Positions 1-7,573 of a DNA stretch of 16,694 nt are shown one piece after another. Position numbers and translations under genes: made by a program. Within the stretch, counting starts at the first letter, position 1. Each line of letters opens with the position of its first letter. Under the pieces are notes generated by a model. That model was given only the letters and a program-made list of their open reading frames with translations. It made no database searches and had not been told where the DNA came from. The DNA lies in contig CAZKXU010000079.1 in the NCBI GenBank assembly GCA_964556665.1, forward strand, positions 1-16,694, given 5' to 3'. The stretch comes from CAZKXU01 sp964556665. Lineage in GTDB: Bacteria > Bdellovibrionota_C > UBA2361 > CAZKXU01.

Positions 1-126
1 GCAGCAATACTGGAGTATTGCGAGGATTTTCCGACTGAGAAGCGTGACAAGATGGAGCAACGATGTGATGCTAGACGTGAAAAAACTTATTTGGAAGAGC
101 ACTGGAGTGCATGCAGGACAAACTAA
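1..126 (+). CDS. C-terminal fragment of an unidentified protein (cut by window edge)
   Basis: Frame 1 is open from the first base to a TAA at 124-126, giving 41 residues. The peptide is rich in charged residues (Glu, Lys, Arg) and holds three cysteines. Its last residues are SACRTN. The charged, helical-looking composition and lack of stops suggest real coding sequence, but 41 codons is too short to be certain. I do not recognise the family. It runs in the same direction as the GH3 gene at 323, with about 200 bases between them. The bulk of the gene lies before the window. Confidence 0.45.
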   Translation, partial: AAILEYCEDFPTEKRDKMEQRCDARREKTYLEEHWSACRTN

Positions 127-174
127 CACAGATCATGCGAAAAAAATCTGCGATAGAGAAATATTTCAGGATTA

Positions 175-351
175 TTGAAAGCACTATACTTGGCGACCCT
201 GGTATTAATTCTAGCTGAAGATAAATGCGCATTACGAGCAGTTAGATTACTGCCACATGGCAGATTAGATTCGTGGGCTGAACCAGCTTGTGAGGACAAA
301 TATTATATTCTAAGATCATCTAATGACCTATTCAACTCTAGTAGATGTTAG
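175..351 (+). CDS. Doubtful small ORF with a signal-peptide-like start
   Basis: A TTG-initiated frame of 58 codons ends in TAG at 349-351. Its first residues (MKALYLATLVLILA) resemble a short secretion signal: one Lys, then about 12 hydrophobic residues. The rest has three cysteines and no family I recognise. A weak AGG lies at 168-170, only four bases before the TTG. The frame overlaps the start of the GH3 gene by 29 bases, which argues against it unless the two are translationally coupled. It may be the remnant of a decayed gene, or chance. Otherwise 127-322 shows no convincing gene; an ATG frame at 135-218 (27 codons) is too weak to call. Confidence 0.2.
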   Translation: MKALYLATLVLILAEDKCALRAVRLLPHGRLDSWAEPACEDKYYILRSSNDLFNSSRC

Positions 352-1444
352 CCACCGTTTGCTTGTTGAGCCCCGTTCAACCGCGCTTCAAACTGATGAA
401 AAAGATATTCTTGCCGAACTACGGCCTCAAGCTTTTATGTTCCGTGCTCGCAACTTTAACTTCAAGGCTCCTTACTCAGAATGGCTTGATCAGTTTACAA
501 AACTACTACAAGAGATTCGAAACTGTGTCGGTCATCAGAATCTTCTTTTAAGCATTGACCACGAAGGTGGTCGCGTGGTGCGCCCACCAAGCCCAATTAC
601 TCGTTTCCCGTACGCAGCATGCTGGGGAGAAAGAGTTGCTGATGTAGCAGCAGCAATGGCGCTGGAGCTCCGTTCCTTAGGATTGAATACTGCCTGGGCT
701 CCTGTAGCAGATGTTCTAACAAACAGGGAAAGTAAAGCGATAGGACAACGTGCCTTCTCTAGCAAAGTCCAGCTGGTAGCCGAAATGGCTGTAATCATGG
801 CGAGAACACTAATGAGTCACGGAATTGCCGCGGCAGCCAAACATTTTCCTGGATATGGTGCCGTGAAAGAGGATGCACACTTTGATCTTCCAACTGCTAT
901 GATTTCCCGTGCCGAGTGGGAAAACGTACATATCCCACCATTTGTCAGGTTAATTGAAGAAGGCATTAATTTCATCATGACAGCCCATATCCACTGCCCT
1001 GAACTTGATCCCAATGATCAGGCAACTCTGTCTAAGCTGATTTTGTCAGATCTATTAAGAGGAAAACTCGGATTTCGAGGCGTAGTAGTGGCGGACGCAT
1101 TAGGAATGGGAGCGATCAAGGATGAAATTGAGACTGCTGAAGCGGTGGAAAAAGCACTTGTTGCAGAATTAGATCTGTTTTGCGTTGCTGGAGACTCTGT
1201 AGATCTAAGTACCGCACGAAAATTGGCAGGCCATATTCTAGATGCTGTTAGTGAAGATCGCATCAGTGAGGAGCTGTTGGAGACCTCAAGAAAACGAATT
1301 CAATCAACTATCAACTCTCTTCCACAGCACTTACCAAAAGTTTTAGATGCTGAAGTATTTCTTACGCATGGCAAATTAGCCCATGAACTTGATCCGAACG
1401 ATGAGTGGAGGAATTTTCAGTACATCCCTGTCGGCTTTGATTAA
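323..1444 (+). CDS. Glycoside hydrolase family 3, NagZ-like beta-N-acetylhexosaminidase
   Basis: This is a 373-residue single-domain GH3 TIM-barrel enzyme. Characterised NagZ proteins cleave terminal beta-linked GlcNAc from muropeptides in the cytoplasm during peptidoglycan recycling. Visible marks are the substrate-loop motif SIDHEGGRVVR (residues 77-87, NagZ-type DxEGGRV), KHFPGYG (173-179) followed by His186 in the catalytic His/Asp loop, and the candidate nucleophile Asp258 in VVVADALGMGA. There is no signal peptide, which agrees with a cytoplasmic site. NagZ usually has KHFPGHG; here the second His is Tyr. The length matches single-domain NagZ-type proteins (about 330-380). The ATG at 323 is chosen because the barrel's first strand follows soon after; no good ribosome site precedes it. 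The gene stands alone, and a role in trimming the locus's own glycan cannot be excluded. The family is secure; the exact substrate is inferred. Confidence 0.88.
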   Translation: MTYSTLVDVSHRLLVEPRSTALQTDEKDILAELRPQAFMFRARNFNFKAPYSEWLDQFTKLLQEIRNCVGHQNLLLSIDHEGGRVVRPPSPITRFPYAACWGERVADVAAAMALELRSLGLNTAWAPVADVLTNRESKAIGQRAFSSKVQLVAEMAVIMARTLMSHGIAAAAKHFPGYGAVKEDAHFDLPTAMISRAEWENVHIPPFVRLIEEGINFIMTAHIHCPELDPNDQATLSKLILSDLLRGKLGFRGVVVADALGMGAIKDEIETAEAVEKALVAELDLFCVAGDSVDLSTARKLAGHILDAVSEDRISEELLETSRKRIQSTINSLPQHLPKVLDAEVFLTHGKLAHELDPNDEWRNFQYIPVGFD

Positions 1445-1473
1445 ACTAAAAGTGCTTCGCCAAGTAAGTTTTT

Positions 1474-1549
1474 ACTGGGACCGCGGGCATCTTGCCCGCT
1501 TTGTGGAGCTGCACAATACAAAAGCGGGCAAGATGCCCGCAGTCCCAGT
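1474..1549. repeat. Near-perfect 29-bp inverted repeat (palindrome of palindromes)
   Basis: The arms 1474-1502 and 1521-1549 are reverse complements with one mismatch (C1482 against A1541), and the loop is 18 bases. Each arm holds its own perfect 7-bp hairpin, GCGGGCA-TCT-TGCCCGC at 1483-1499 and GCGGGCA-AGA-TGCCCGC at 1524-1540. It is far richer in G+C than the flanking sequence and begins 30 bases after the GH3 stop. This design is typical of dispersed palindromic repeats of the REP/MITE kind found in intergenic DNA of several phyla. A terminator is possible, but no U-run follows on either strand. No second copy was seen in this window. Confidence 0.85.
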
Positions 1550-1638
1550 GGATCGGAAAAATCTAATACTACAGTGACTAACAACACCCTGCAGTAACTT
1601 TCAATTAATCAGCGGAATTTTGCGAGGTACTACTGCCT

Positions 1639-1938
1639 CTACTTTTCTGGTCGCTCTAAAGCTTTTCTTGCTTGGGGTGTATCGATTCTCCTTAAGGCAT
1701 AGGCCGCTGCACTTTGTACTCCTATATTTTCGTCGTAGAGAAGTTTGATAAGTAGTGGAACTGCCTTATCAGCTTCAGGAGAACCGCAACTTGCAAGTTC
1801 GAGAGCCGAATCATTTCTAACTTTAGGAGTACTACTACGAAGGCCGTTTATATAATTTGGAATGTTTTTGGAGTCACAGCAGGAGGAGAAAGAGAATAAT
1901 ATAAATAGTAGAAAGCGAGGTATTAATACTTTATTCAT
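1639..1938 (-). CDS. Small HEAT-repeat lipoprotein
   Basis: From the ATG at 1938 the product is 99 residues. It begins MNKVLIPRF, continues with a hydrophobic stretch and reaches FSSCC, a plausible lipobox, so it is probably a lipid-anchored envelope protein. The rest is a helical repeat of the HEAT / PBS-lyase type: the segment from SSTPKVRNDSALELAS to AVPLLIKLLYDENIGVQSAAAYALRRI shows about two repeats with the typical VR..A..AL spacing. An in-frame ATG at 1974 would add 12 residues before the signal sequence and is less likely. Neither start has a clear ribosome site. It lies 51 bases after the EamA transporter gene on the same strand and may share its transcript. HEAT repeats bind proteins; the partner is unknown. 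Confidence 0.7.
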   Translation of the reverse strand: MNKVLIPRFLLFILFSFSSCCDSKNIPNYINGLRSSTPKVRNDSALELASCGSPEADKAVPLLIKLLYDENIGVQSAAAYALRRIDTPQARKALERPEK

Positions 1939-1989
1939 GGTTAATGATAGTCTGTAACCGTTCGACATAAACATAGGACACTTGCACCT

Positions 1990-2871
1990 CTACCTCCATA
2001 CAGCAATTACTCCGGCACCTGCTACCATTAATAACGCTGCTGGCCATCGCCGCGCTGCATCTACTTCTTTTAGAACAACCCAGGCAACTATTAGATCCGC
2101 TACAATGTATAAACGCTTTAACGCACCTACATATGCTGTAAGTTCGTAATAGTATGCGCTGCAATATAAAACCTCGATAGCTGCAAGCAATAGCGCCACC
2201 AAAATTAGCAGCTTTAATTCAGATGCTCTGATTACCTCAGCACTGAGCGGTCTAATCCGTATAAGGCCGCCCAGTATTCCACATATAAAAAATTTGATGC
2301 CGGCGCAAAAAATTGGGGAGCTCAATAATGTAGCTCGTTTGTCAAACGGCATACATATAGCACCGATAAGCGCTATCACAAAGGATAGACGTGTTCCTGG
2401 ATTGCTAAAAAGCTTAGCCAAGGGTGTAAAAATCGTGCTTGGAGCTACCTCTCTCACTCCTAGAAAATATACCCCTGATACAATTACCAATATCCCGAGT
2501 ACCCCACCAACAGATGGTACCTCTCCTAGAAATAGAAAAGAGGTCAGAATTACAAAGATCGGCTGAAAAGCAGCAATCGGAGCGATTAAGGAAAGGTCCG
2601 CTATCTTAAGCGCATGCGCATATCCAAACTGAATAAAAATATTCAATACAACTGTAACAAGGAGTGGCCAGAGAAGTCCGCCCTGCCATGAAAACCAATC
2701 ATTAATTGAGGTTAGTCCTAGAATGGCATCTAAGATTAAAAGTGTTAGACCTGCCAATGTTAATGTTATCGCTGCAACTACCTCGCTTTTCATTTTATTG
2801 ACGAGAAGCTTTAGGCCGAGATCATAGAATCCCTGCGTGAACGCGCCCAAAAAAATTAGTAATAGTCCCAT
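1990..2871 (-). CDS. EamA/DMT-superfamily membrane transporter
   Basis: The product is 293 residues and almost wholly hydrophobic, with about ten membrane helices in two homologous halves of five (roughly 1-140 and 150-293). This is the layout of EamA (DMT superfamily) permeases, and the length fits (about 280-310). The opening MGLLLIFLGAFTQGFYDLGLK and the mid-segment FQPIFVILTSFLFLGEVPS, whose G-E-x-P sits at a helix end, are typical. Family members move metabolites, amino acids or sugar derivatives across the inner membrane; the substrate cannot be read from sequence. AAGAAG lies just before the ATG and may serve as a weak ribosome site. It is divergent from the NeuB-like gene. No Wzx flippase is seen in the window, so a role in lipid or sugar flipping is conceivable but unsupported. 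Confidence 0.85.
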   Translation of the reverse strand: MGLLLIFLGAFTQGFYDLGLKLLVNKMKSEVVAAITLTLAGLTLLILDAILGLTSINDWFSWQGGLLWPLLVTVVLNIFIQFGYAHALKIADLSLIAPIAAFQPIFVILTSFLFLGEVPSVGGVLGILVIVSGVYFLGVREVAPSTIFTPLAKLFSNPGTRLSFVIALIGAICMPFDKRATLLSSPIFCAGIKFFICGILGGLIRIRPLSAEVIRASELKLLILVALLLAAIEVLYCSAYYYELTAYVGALKRLYIVADLIVAWVVLKEVDAARRWPAALLMVAGAGVIAVWR

Positions 2872-2972
2872 TCCAGCTTCTTTAGATCTAAACTATGTAT
2901 TGAAAAACATCGTTTGATAATTGACCATCATCAGATCTCTCTCTTCTTTAATCCGAAATTGCAGGATTTAGG

Positions 2973-3001
2973 TTTAAAGGGTTATTTTAAAATGCTATAC
3001 G
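2973..3001 (+). promoter_or_regulatory. Candidate extended -10 promoter for the neuB-like operon
   Basis: TTTAAA (2973-2978) and TATACG (2996-3001) are separated by 17 bases, and TG sits one base before the second hexamer, giving an extended -10. The -10 also lies within an 11-base palindrome, TATAC-G-GTATA (2996-3006). It would give a leader of about 55 bases before the ATG at 3064. It lies in the 192-base gap between the divergent EamA and NeuB-like genes, where a promoter in each direction is expected. I could not pick out a clear promoter for the minus strand. Confidence 0.35.
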
Positions 3002-3063
3002 GTATAAGATAACCGCGTCAACTAATAATGAGTCCTGTACCATCAGTTTATAAAGAATTAATT

Positions 3064-3912
3064 ATGAAAACATATATAATTGCTGAGATCGGCATTAATC
3101 ACAATGGAGACCTGGAGCTTGCTAAGAAGCTGATAGATATGGCGAGCTGGGCAGGCTGTGATGCAGTAAAGTTCCAGAAGCGGAACATAGATATTGTTTA
3201 TACAGCTGCGCAGCTAGAGGCTCCACGTGAGAGTCCTTGGGGGACTACATTTCGTCAACAGAAAGAGCATCTCGAATTCGGGAAGGCTGAATATGACGAA
3301 ATCGACTCATATTGCCGTGCTAAAAAATTTGATTGGTTTGCATCAGCCTGGGATATTGAAAGTTTCAATTTTCTAAGGGAATACAACCTGAAGCATAATA
3401 AAATTGCCTCTGCAATGATTACTAATACAGCTTTCCTGAAACAGGTAGCAGCAGATAAAAAACACACCTTCGTATCAACCGGCATGTGCACCCTTGAGCA
3501 ACTTGATAGCGCGGTTGATATTTTCAGAACGGCTGAATGCCCCATAACTCTGATGCATTCTGTATCAGTGTACCCCTGTCCGGAAAAAGATCTTAACCTT
3601 GCTTGCATGGAAACCTTAAGAAAAAGATACAAGGTTCCGGTTGGATACAGCGGCCATGAGGTTAGCCCAACTCCCTCAGTCATCGCAGCTGCATTAGGAG
3701 CAGTGGCAATCGAGCGTCATATCACATTAGATCGAGCCATGTACGGATCCGATCAGGCGGCATCACTTGAATTACGAGGATTGCAGATCCTTGTTGGTGG
3801 CATAAAGAGTCTGCATACAACATACGGCAGTGGAGAAAAGGTTTTCGGCAATGAGGAAAAACGCATCGCAGAGAAATTAAGATACTGGGAGGTAACTGAT
3901 AAAGCCGCATGA
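3064..3912 (+). CDS. neuB: Short NeuB-like nonulosonic acid synthase (PEP condensing)
   Basis: NeuB-family enzymes condense phosphoenolpyruvate with a six-carbon amino sugar to give a nine-carbon 2-keto acid such as sialic, legionaminic or pseudaminic acid. The 282-residue product shows the NeuB barrel in order: AEIGINHNGD (7-16), AVKFQKR (34-40), FASAWD (92-97), KIAS (113-116), STGM (138-141), GYSGH (194-198), ERHITLD (217-223) and GSDQAASLE (228-236), matching the usual EKHFTLD and GPDHxxSL. It stops where the barrel ends: the C-terminal SAF/antifreeze-like domain of typical NeuB (about 340-350 residues) is missing. An ATG at 3028 would add 12 residues, but the barrel begins right after Met at 3064. 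Its stop overlaps the NeuA-like start (ATGA), implying coupled translation. The superfamily is certain; the sugar acceptor, and whether it is phosphorylated, are not. Confidence 0.87.
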   Translation: MKTYIIAEIGINHNGDLELAKKLIDMASWAGCDAVKFQKRNIDIVYTAAQLEAPRESPWGTTFRQQKEHLEFGKAEYDEIDSYCRAKKFDWFASAWDIESFNFLREYNLKHNKIASAMITNTAFLKQVAADKKHTFVSTGMCTLEQLDSAVDIFRTAECPITLMHSVSVYPCPEKDLNLACMETLRKRYKVPVGYSGHEVSPTPSVIAAALGAVAIERHITLDRAMYGSDQAASLELRGLQILVGGIKSLHTTYGSGEKVFGNEEKRIAEKLRYWEVTDKAA

Positions 3913-4634
3913 ATTGTATCGCAGTAATCCTTGCTCGTGGAGGATCAAAGGGCATTCCACGAAAGAACCTGATTGAGTTTTGTGGGCACCCTTTGGCAGC
4001 ATGGAGCATAGTGCAAGCTCGCGAATGCAGCTTAATCGACGGAGTCTTCGTTTCTACTGATTCAGAGGAAATAGCCAATGTTTCACGAGCATACGGCGCA
4101 GAAGTTATAGATCGTCCTGCTGAGATATCTAATGACACTGCGAGTTCAGAGCTAGCTCTTTTACATGCAGCAGATTACATCACTAAGCTGCAAGGCAAGA
4201 CACCTAATACATTAGTATTCCTACAGCCCACATCTCCTCTTAGGGAAAGTTCAGAACTTGAAGAGGCTATAAAAAAATTTGAGTCAGAGAAATTGGATTC
4301 TCTCTTTTCAGCGGCTGTCCCGGAGGACTTTCTTATTTGGCATAAGAAGGATGGCAAGCTCTGCTCCTTAAATTATGATTTTAAGAGCCGCAAAAGACGA
4401 CAAGATGCTGGCGAAGAATCAAAGTTATGGATAGAAACCGGCTCGTTTTATATCATACGAACTGAATCATTGATGCGAACAAAGAATCGTCTAGATGGAA
4501 ATATAGGAGTTTACGAACTGCCAATCTGGAAAGCATTCGAAGTAGATTCTATTGAAGGCTTACGCTTCTGCGAAACCTTAATGCGACACTATAAATTGGA
4601 TAGAAACCCGGCCATGCGGGAGAAACTATTTTAA
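3909..4634 (+). CDS. neuA: NeuA-like acylneuraminate cytidylyltransferase (CMP-sugar synthetase)
   Basis: This enzyme class activates a nonulosonic acid with CTP to the CMP-sugar used by glycosyltransferases. The 241-residue product has the nucleotide-binding signature LARGGSKGIPRKN (8-20), STDSEEIA (49-56), QPTSPLR (106-112), RRQD (163-166), ETG-SFYI (176-182, equivalent to the usual ENGAxY) and a late metal-site Asp in EVDSIEGL (near 213). The length is normal for the catalytic domain alone. Some relatives carry a fused C-terminal HAD phosphatase; here a separate KdsC-like HAD gene lies at 9382-9882. The start codon lies inside the stop of the NeuB-like gene. Exact sugar specificity cannot be read; CMP-Neu5Ac, CMP-legionaminate or another relative are all possible. 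Confidence 0.9.
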   Translation: MNCIAVILARGGSKGIPRKNLIEFCGHPLAAWSIVQARECSLIDGVFVSTDSEEIANVSRAYGAEVIDRPAEISNDTASSELALLHAADYITKLQGKTPNTLVFLQPTSPLRESSELEEAIKKFESEKLDSLFSAAVPEDFLIWHKKDGKLCSLNYDFKSRKRRQDAGEESKLWIETGSFYIIRTESLMRTKNRLDGNIGVYELPIWKAFEVDSIEGLRFCETLMRHYKLDRNPAMREKLF

Positions 4635-4649
4635 TTTAGGGTGTAGCTT

Positions 4650-5909
4650 ATGAACACTTTCATGTTTGACAAGCCAGGCTCCAAGCTTACATTCGGAGTC
4701 TGTGTAATACTAGCTGGGCTTGCCCTCACCACGTTGCGGCCTGGTGAAATCCTAGTACTTAGAGAAGCCTCCTTTCTCATCCGCAGCACTTTAATTCTTC
4801 TTTGTTTTTCGAGCCTTGCAGTAATATCTCATCTGTTCAAATACAGAGCTAATGTGATCGAACGCCGCTTAATACTTCTATGCGTATTCAATGTCATCAT
4901 TGCTTCAATATTTGGAATTCTCGATCTAATTAAACATAATACAACCTTACTTCCATTTGCCGGCTTTGAAATCTCATTTTTTATATTATTCATTCTCAGC
5001 ACTTATACTATTGTGCGGCACTCCCCAGCTCGTCTGCAATTCTTTTTACATAGCTATGTTGCGGGTATAGTAGCACTGGAAATTGTTACATATTTCCAGG
5101 ATCAGTCACTCTATGGAAGCTGGTATGAAGAGCTTGAATCCTTCATCTTTCCCGGAGTACCATCGGTTCTGAACACTAATACCTACGCAGTTATGCTTTC
5201 CATTGGATGGGCTGTCTGTTGCTATTTAATTACCAGGTATAAATACTCATTCCTTAGTCGAAATCTATTATTAATTGGAATTCTATTTCTGTTTACTCGT
5301 GCGGCTTCTTTGGGGTCACGCTCAGCGGTAATAAACTCCATCTTTGGCGTATTATTCGCCCTAATCTCCTTCCGAACTCTTAGTAGAAAAATAATTCTAC
5401 CATTAATTCTCGGGGGCCTAGCTATGACGACATATACGATTTTAAACCAAACAGACCTCTACGTACCAGAACCTCATAACGTAGATCTCTGGTTGGATAA
5501 GGATTTGCGATCTGAGTATTCCGATAAAGCCCGATTAGACACTGCCAAGATCAGCATTGAAGGAATATTGAGTTCAGGTTTTTTAGGTCAAGGATATATC
5601 AAAGCTATAGAAAACAACAAGAAAGCTAATTTGCCAATCGGGGAACACAACCAGTTTCTACTTTTTACCAATATATATGGAATCTTTTTTATCCTGGCAT
5701 TTTCTCCGCTAATCCTGCTCTCTATTAAACACTGCCTAGCTAATCACCAAACTAGGCCATTAATTTTTCCTTTAATCGCCTCATACATTGAAGCCTGCCT
5801 TGGTGGCTTCTTTAGCTACTATTATATGAGCATTTGGATCATCATTGTACTCTCAGAGCATGCATATTTAGCTATTACAACATCTCCAAATCCTCAAACA
5901 ACAAGCTAA
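4650..5909 (+). CDS. Wzy/WaaL-type O-antigen polymerase or ligase
   Basis: The product is 419 residues with about ten to twelve hydrophobic segments and a periplasmic-loop-like region around residues 265-330. That loop ends in GEHNQFLLFTNIYGIFFIL, the His-Asn plus downstream Gly pattern of the Wzy_C/O-antigen-ligase family (HNxxL...G). Such proteins join or polymerise undecaprenyl-linked glycan units on the periplasmic face of the inner membrane. Polymerase and ligase cannot be separated by sequence alone; the neighbouring Wza/Wzc export genes favour a polymerase. The start has a fair ribosome site, AGGG at 4638-4641, eight bases before the ATG. It follows the NeuA-like gene by 15 bases. It converges on the minus-strand SDR gene with 64 AT-rich bases between them, in which no clear terminator hairpin is visible. 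Confidence 0.8.
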   Translation: MNTFMFDKPGSKLTFGVCVILAGLALTTLRPGEILVLREASFLIRSTLILLCFSSLAVISHLFKYRANVIERRLILLCVFNVIIASIFGILDLIKHNTTLLPFAGFEISFFILFILSTYTIVRHSPARLQFFLHSYVAGIVALEIVTYFQDQSLYGSWYEELESFIFPGVPSVLNTNTYAVMLSIGWAVCCYLITRYKYSFLSRNLLLIGILFLFTRAASLGSRSAVINSIFGVLFALISFRTLSRKIILPLILGGLAMTTYTILNQTDLYVPEPHNVDLWLDKDLRSEYSDKARLDTAKISIEGILSSGFLGQGYIKAIENNKKANLPIGEHNQFLLFTNIYGIFFILAFSPLILLSIKHCLANHQTRPLIFPLIASYIEACLGGFFSYYYMSIWIIIVLSEHAYLAITTSPNPQTTS

Positions 5910-5973
5910 AAGATCTGATACTCCAACTCTTTACAATGAGATCCTAATATTTTATCACTTATTACAACTACCT

Positions 5974-6801
5974 CTACCACACAGTTCTGCCGCCATCCGC
6001 TGCAACTACAGCACCATTCATGTATGAGGAGGCTTGTGAGAGCAGAAATACAACTGCTCCCATATATTCATCCTGTCTAGCCATCCGTCCTAGCGGAATT
6101 AAATTAGTTAACTTTTCTACAAATTCAGGCTTCTGTGAGTTAGCAACTCCGCCTGGGCATAAGACATTCGATCTGACATTCTTATCAGCCCAGTAAGTTG
6201 CTAAATACCGAGATAATCCGATCAATCCATGTTTAACGACTGAATAGGTTACAGGCTTTACAGGCTGTTCATCCGCGGTCAAACCTTCTTTCCGATAAAT
6301 ACGCTGATCTGGTGCGATCAATCCAAGATCAGAGGCAATATTTAATATAACTCCTTTATTTTGCTTAGCCATTTCGGCACCAAATATTCTAGAGCATATC
6401 AACGCCCCGGTCAGGCCGACTGCGATATCAGCCTCCCACATCTCAAGTGGAAACTCCTCTAGGCGCGAGTAACTTCCCGGCTTGTCACGAAGCTTCGGAT
6501 TATTAGCAGCGTTGTTGATTAAGCCATCAATGCGCTTGTATCTCTTGAGTAGAGAGTCACAGACTTCTTTAACCTGATCAGCCTTTGTTATATCACACTT
6601 AAAACCCAGAACCTCCCGTCCATAGTTGTCTGTAAGTCTTGCGCTAACCTCCTGCAAGGCATCTTGTTTAACATCTAGCAATACAGGCACAGCTCCAGCC
6701 TCAGCTACAGCTTCGGCATGTTTTACTCCTAAGAGGCCAACAGCTCCGGTTATCACTACAATCTCATCTTTTAACATGAATCTGTCTAGTACTGTGCTCA
6801 T
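5974..6801 (-). CDS. SDR oxidoreductase, PtmA-like
   Basis: This is a 275-residue short-chain dehydrogenase/reductase. Marks are the nucleotide loop TGAVGLLG (18-25), Asp43 at the end of the second strand (favouring NAD(H)), NNAAN (96-100), candidate catalytic Ser157 in NIASDLG, and YSVVK (Tyr186, Lys190). An insertion before the active-site Tyr (about residues 165-184) and the PGGV...P segment after it resemble PtmA, an SDR in the Campylobacter flagellin legionaminic-acid locus; this comparison is from memory. The ATG at 6801 is chosen over one at 6834 because a strong GAGGAG (6810-6815) lies eight bases before it and the upstream SDR gene stops one base before it. It is the last gene of the minus-strand series. 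Its likely job is oxidation or reduction of a sugar intermediate; the substrate is unknown. Confidence 0.85.
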   Translation of the reverse strand: MSTVLDRFMLKDEIVVITGAVGLLGVKHAEAVAEAGAVPVLLDVKQDALQEVSARLTDNYGREVLGFKCDITKADQVKEVCDSLLKRYKRIDGLINNAANNPKLRDKPGSYSRLEEFPLEMWEADIAVGLTGALICSRIFGAEMAKQNKGVILNIASDLGLIAPDQRIYRKEGLTADEQPVKPVTYSVVKHGLIGLSRYLATYWADKNVRSNVLCPGGVANSQKPEFVEKLTNLIPLGRMARQDEYMGAVVFLLSQASSYMNGAVVAADGGRTVW

Positions 6802-6802
6802 A

Positions 6803-7573
6803 TTAGAAACTCCTCGAAAGTCCGCCATCGACAACTAGACAGCTGCCCGTAATGTAAGATGAAAATGATGAGGCTAAAAATACAACGGCAGCCGCCACCT
6901 CCTCCGCTCTTCCGAAACGACCAAGTGGTACGTCCCTTTCGATAGATACGCCCTTGCTTGGATTCTCCTTTAATATCTCCTCCCAGCGCCCGCCCGGAAA
7001 AAGAATGTGCCCAGGGGCAACTGCATTAATACGTATTCCATCAACCGCAAGCTCAGCAGCTAAATTCTTAGCAAGCGCTATCACTCCGCTCTTAGCAGCA
7101 CTATATCCAAGCGGAGCAGTGCTACGCTCAGTTCCTGCAATAGAAGAGATCAGGACTATTTCACCAGATTTATGCCTTCTCATTGCCGGCAAGAAACACT
7201 CTAGTAACGAGACAGTACTCATCAAATTCAGCTCTAGCATTCTTCTAAATTCTGTGGCACCGATCCGTTCCTTTGATTCAGCTTTGCCTGAGCCTAAATT
7301 TGCTACCAATAGATCTACCTTACTGTATTTTTCCTCTATAAATTTCAGCGCCTGCTTCTGTGATTCTAGAACTGCCATATCTCCCTGAAAGGCATTAATT
7401 TGAGACGGCCATTCTGCTCTGAGCTCATTTACTGCTAACTCTAGCTTACTTTTATCACGACCATTAATCACGACCTGTGCTCCACATGAAAGCAGCAGAC
7501 GTGCAGTTGCAAATCCTATCCCTCGAGAGGAGGCGGTAATAAAGGCTACTTTTCCATCTAGATTAAACTTCAT
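6803..7573 (-). CDS. Classical SDR-family oxidoreductase
   Basis: The 256-residue length and motifs are those of classical SDRs: TASSRGIG (13-20), NGRD at the end of strand two (Arg39 suggests NADP(H)), ANLGSG (91-96) where most members have NNAG, Asn116, catalytic Ser143 or Ser144 in LISSIAG, YSAAK (Tyr157, Lys161), and a VVDGG end (248-251). FabG-like reductases and sugar dehydrogenases share this layout. Its start overlaps the stop of the TIM-barrel gene (ATGA at 7570-7573), and AGAGGG lies 11 bases upstream. It ends one base before the PtmA-like start, so the two SDRs are almost certainly made together. Context favours a sugar intermediate over a fatty-acid substrate. The two SDRs differ in predicted cofactor, which could allow paired oxidation and reduction of one sugar (inference). 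Confidence 0.85.
   Translation of the reverse strand: MKFNLDGKVAFITASSRGIGFATARLLLSCGAQVVINGRDKSKLELAVNELRAEWPSQINAFQGDMAVLESQKQALKFIEEKYSKVDLLVANLGSGKAESKERIGATEFRRMLELNLMSTVSLLECFLPAMRRHKSGEIVLISSIAGTERSTAPLGYSAAKSGVIALAKNLAAELAVDGIRINAVAPGHILFPGGRWEEILKENPSKGVSIERDVPLGRFGRAEEVAAAVVFLASSFSSYITGSCLVVDGGLSRSF
6810..6815 (-). promoter_or_regulatory. Ribosome binding site fixing the PtmA-like start
   Basis: GAGGAG on the minus strand lies eight bases before the ATG at 6801 and inside the end of the upstream SDR gene. It decides for the start at 6801 against the in-frame ATG at 6834, which would overlap the upstream gene by 32 bases. Confidence 0.75.

Noticed and set aside
4..21. Perfect inverted repeat GCAATACT-GG-AGTATTGC at the window start
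   Set aside because: It lies inside a probable coding region, is only 8 bp per arm and has no associated promoter; chance or codon-driven symmetry is likely.
1474..1549. Reading the 29-bp inverted repeat as a CRISPR or a rho-independent terminator
   Set aside because: There is a single inverted pair without spaced direct repeats, and no U-run follows either arm.
1383..1577. Plus-strand frame running through the inverted repeat
   Set aside because: It is a product of the GC-rich palindrome (AGKMPAVPV-like peptide) and overlaps the GH3 end; not a gene.
1990..2871. EamA protein as the missing Wzx flippase
   Set aside because: Wzx proteins have 12-14 helices and over 400 residues; the ten-helix EamA fold gives no direct support for polysaccharide flipping.
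3255..3683. Long minus-strand open frame opposite the NeuB-like gene (142 codons)
   Set aside because: It lies wholly inside a gene with clear family motifs on the other strand, and its translation shows no domain or plausible composition.
3722..4138. Minus-strand open frame of 138 codons across the neuB/neuA junction
   Set aside because: It is antisense to two well-supported genes and has no recognisable motif.
6954..7388. Plus-strand open frame of 144 codons inside the SDR gene
   Set aside because: It is antisense to a clear SDR with intact active site; the Ser-rich translation is typical of a shadow frame.
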